A DNA stretch of 6,274 nucleotides from a bacterium (GTDB lineage Bacteria; Latescibacterota; UBA2968; GCA-2709665), in NCBI GenBank assembly GCA_027619145.1, contig JAQCGA010000260.1, forward strand, positions 1 through 6,274, given 5' to 3'. Of this stretch, positions 5,522-6,274 are shown piece by piece. Both the position numbers and the translations under genes were made by a program. The notes beneath the pieces are model-generated. The model searched no databases and was not told the DNA's origin. It saw nothing but the letters and a program-made list of their open reading frames with translations. Position 1 is the first letter of the stretch, and each line of letters starts with the position of its first letter.

Positions 5522-6274
5522 TCAAGCGGGATTTAGGGGCTGTTCTGGCGAGCGGATAAAGGCAGCGACCTGCTCGGCAACCCGGACTGCGCGAACGGCC
5601 GCGCGCACATCGTGTACGCGCAAGATGTGCGCGCCACCTGCCACACAAAAAGAAAGAGCGGCCAGAGTGCCTTCCAGGCGGTCTTCAGGAGGCAGGTTGA
5701 GCGCTGCGCCCACAAATTTTTTTCGGGAAGGTCCAACGAGCAGGGGGCAGCCCAGGGTATGAAAGGCATCCAGACGGGCGAGCAGTTCAAAATTGTGTGC
5801 GTATGTTTTTCCAAAGCCCAGGCCGGGGTCCAAGATGATGCGATCTGGATCAATACCTGAATCTACGGCGACGTCTCTTTGTGTTGCAAGAAAGTGCAAG
5901 ATGTCGCCGATAAGGTCTTTGTATGTGGGAGCTTTCTGCATGGTTTCTGGCGTGCCCTGCATGTGCATCAGAACGACAGTGGCTCCGGCTCGGGCAATCA
6001 CAGCGGCCATGTCTGGATCAAAGCGCAGGGCACCAATATCGTTTACGATGGAAGCGCCGGATTCCAGGGCCGCACGCGCGACTTCGGCTTTTGTGGTGTC
6101 TATGGAAATGGGAAGAGTAAGGTGTCCGGCGATTTTTTCAATGACCCGGACGGTTCTGTGAATTTCTTCCTGTGTGGAGACCGGCTGAGCGCCTTTTCCG
6201 TACGGGCCGGCTGGCCGGGTAGACTCTCCGCCTACATCAATAATGTCCGCGCCTTCTTCGGCCATTTGTTCGGC
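5522..6274 (-). CDS. folP: Dihydropteroate synthase, 5' end cut off by window
   Basis: Joins 7,8-dihydropterin pyrophosphate and p-aminobenzoate to give dihydropteroate in cytoplasmic folate synthesis; the target of sulfonamides. Two hundred and fifty residues are visible, from a codon at the window edge to the stop; about 20-30 N-terminal residues, including the usual N-V-T-P-D-S-F-S-like strand, are missing. Numbering from the first visible residue: DVGGESTRP (13-21), SIDTT (57-61), NDIG (78-81), LMHMQGTP (102-109), DPGLGFGK (149-156), SRKKF (183-187) and RVHDV (219-223), all hallmarks of the TIM-barrel active site in the right order. The ATG at 6265 is internal, since the frame continues upstream with matching sequence (AEQ). 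The loop after ESTRP is about six residues longer (AGPYGKGAQ) than in E. coli. All substrate-binding motifs are intact, so it is expected to be active. The rest of the operon lies beyond the right edge. Confidence 0.97.
   Translation of the reverse strand, partial: AEQMAEEGADIIDVGGESTRPAGPYGKGAQPVSTQEEIHRTVRVIEKIAGHLTLPISIDTTKAEVARAALESGASIVNDIGALRFDPDMAAVIARAGATVVLMHMQGTPETMQKAPTYKDLIGDILHFLATQRDVAVDSGIDPDRIILDPGLGFGKTYAHNFELLARLDAFHTLGCPLLVGPSRKKFVGAALNLPPEDRLEGTLAALSFCVAGGAHILRVHDVRAAVRAVRVAEQVAAFIRSPEQPLNPA

Noticed and set aside
5217..5648. Longer version of the small gene (143 residues) starting at 5648
   Set aside because: The extra N-terminal part overlaps the conserved end of folP, is Arg/Cys-rich and has no ribosome-binding site, whereas the GTG at 5441 has an excellent one.

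Overview
All five recognisable genes lie on the minus strand, so the window reads from right to left. In transcription order they are: the 3' part of folP (dihydropteroate synthase), a 74-residue protein of unknown function, a zinc-ribbon/DUF2225-like protein fused to a degenerate GGDEF domain, an RND-pump periplasmic adaptor lipoprotein, and the first ~716 residues of an RND efflux permease. Two genes are cut by the window: folP loses its N-terminus at the right edge, and the RND permease loses its C-terminal third at the left edge.

The organism is a Gram-negative (diderm) bacterium. The evidence is an adaptor with a lipobox and a TolC-tip (R-x3-L-x6-S) motif next to an RND permease, which only makes sense across two membranes. 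Base composition looks moderately GC-rich and even, and Shine-Dalgarno sites are clear at three of the four visible starts. Nothing in the window fixes the phylum. The DUF2225-type N-terminus and the divergent protein sequences suggest a lineage away from well-studied Proteobacteria, but that is only an impression. No tRNA, rRNA, CRISPR, insertion sequence or phage signature is seen.

Region by region: folP occupies 6274-5522. After about 80 bases comes the small gene (5441-5217), with a GTG start and a strong ribosome-binding site. A perfect 16-bp palindrome covers its stop codon. The DUF2225/GGDEF gene follows (5143-3449). Then comes a 243-base gap holding a good sigma70-type promoter (TTGACC, 17 bp, TATATT) overlapped by an 8+8 bp inverted repeat, an operator-like layout. 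That promoter would drive the adaptor and permease genes, which overlap by ATGA and so are probably translationally coupled.

Functionally there are two units: a folate/unknown/signalling-like group on the right, and a two-gene efflux operon on the left that needs an outer-membrane TolC-type partner not present here. The most unusual items are the zinc-ribbon protein with a GGDEF-fold domain that has lost its metal and catalytic residues, and the promoter/operator/leader architecture ahead of the pump. I found no convincing wholly new multi-gene system.
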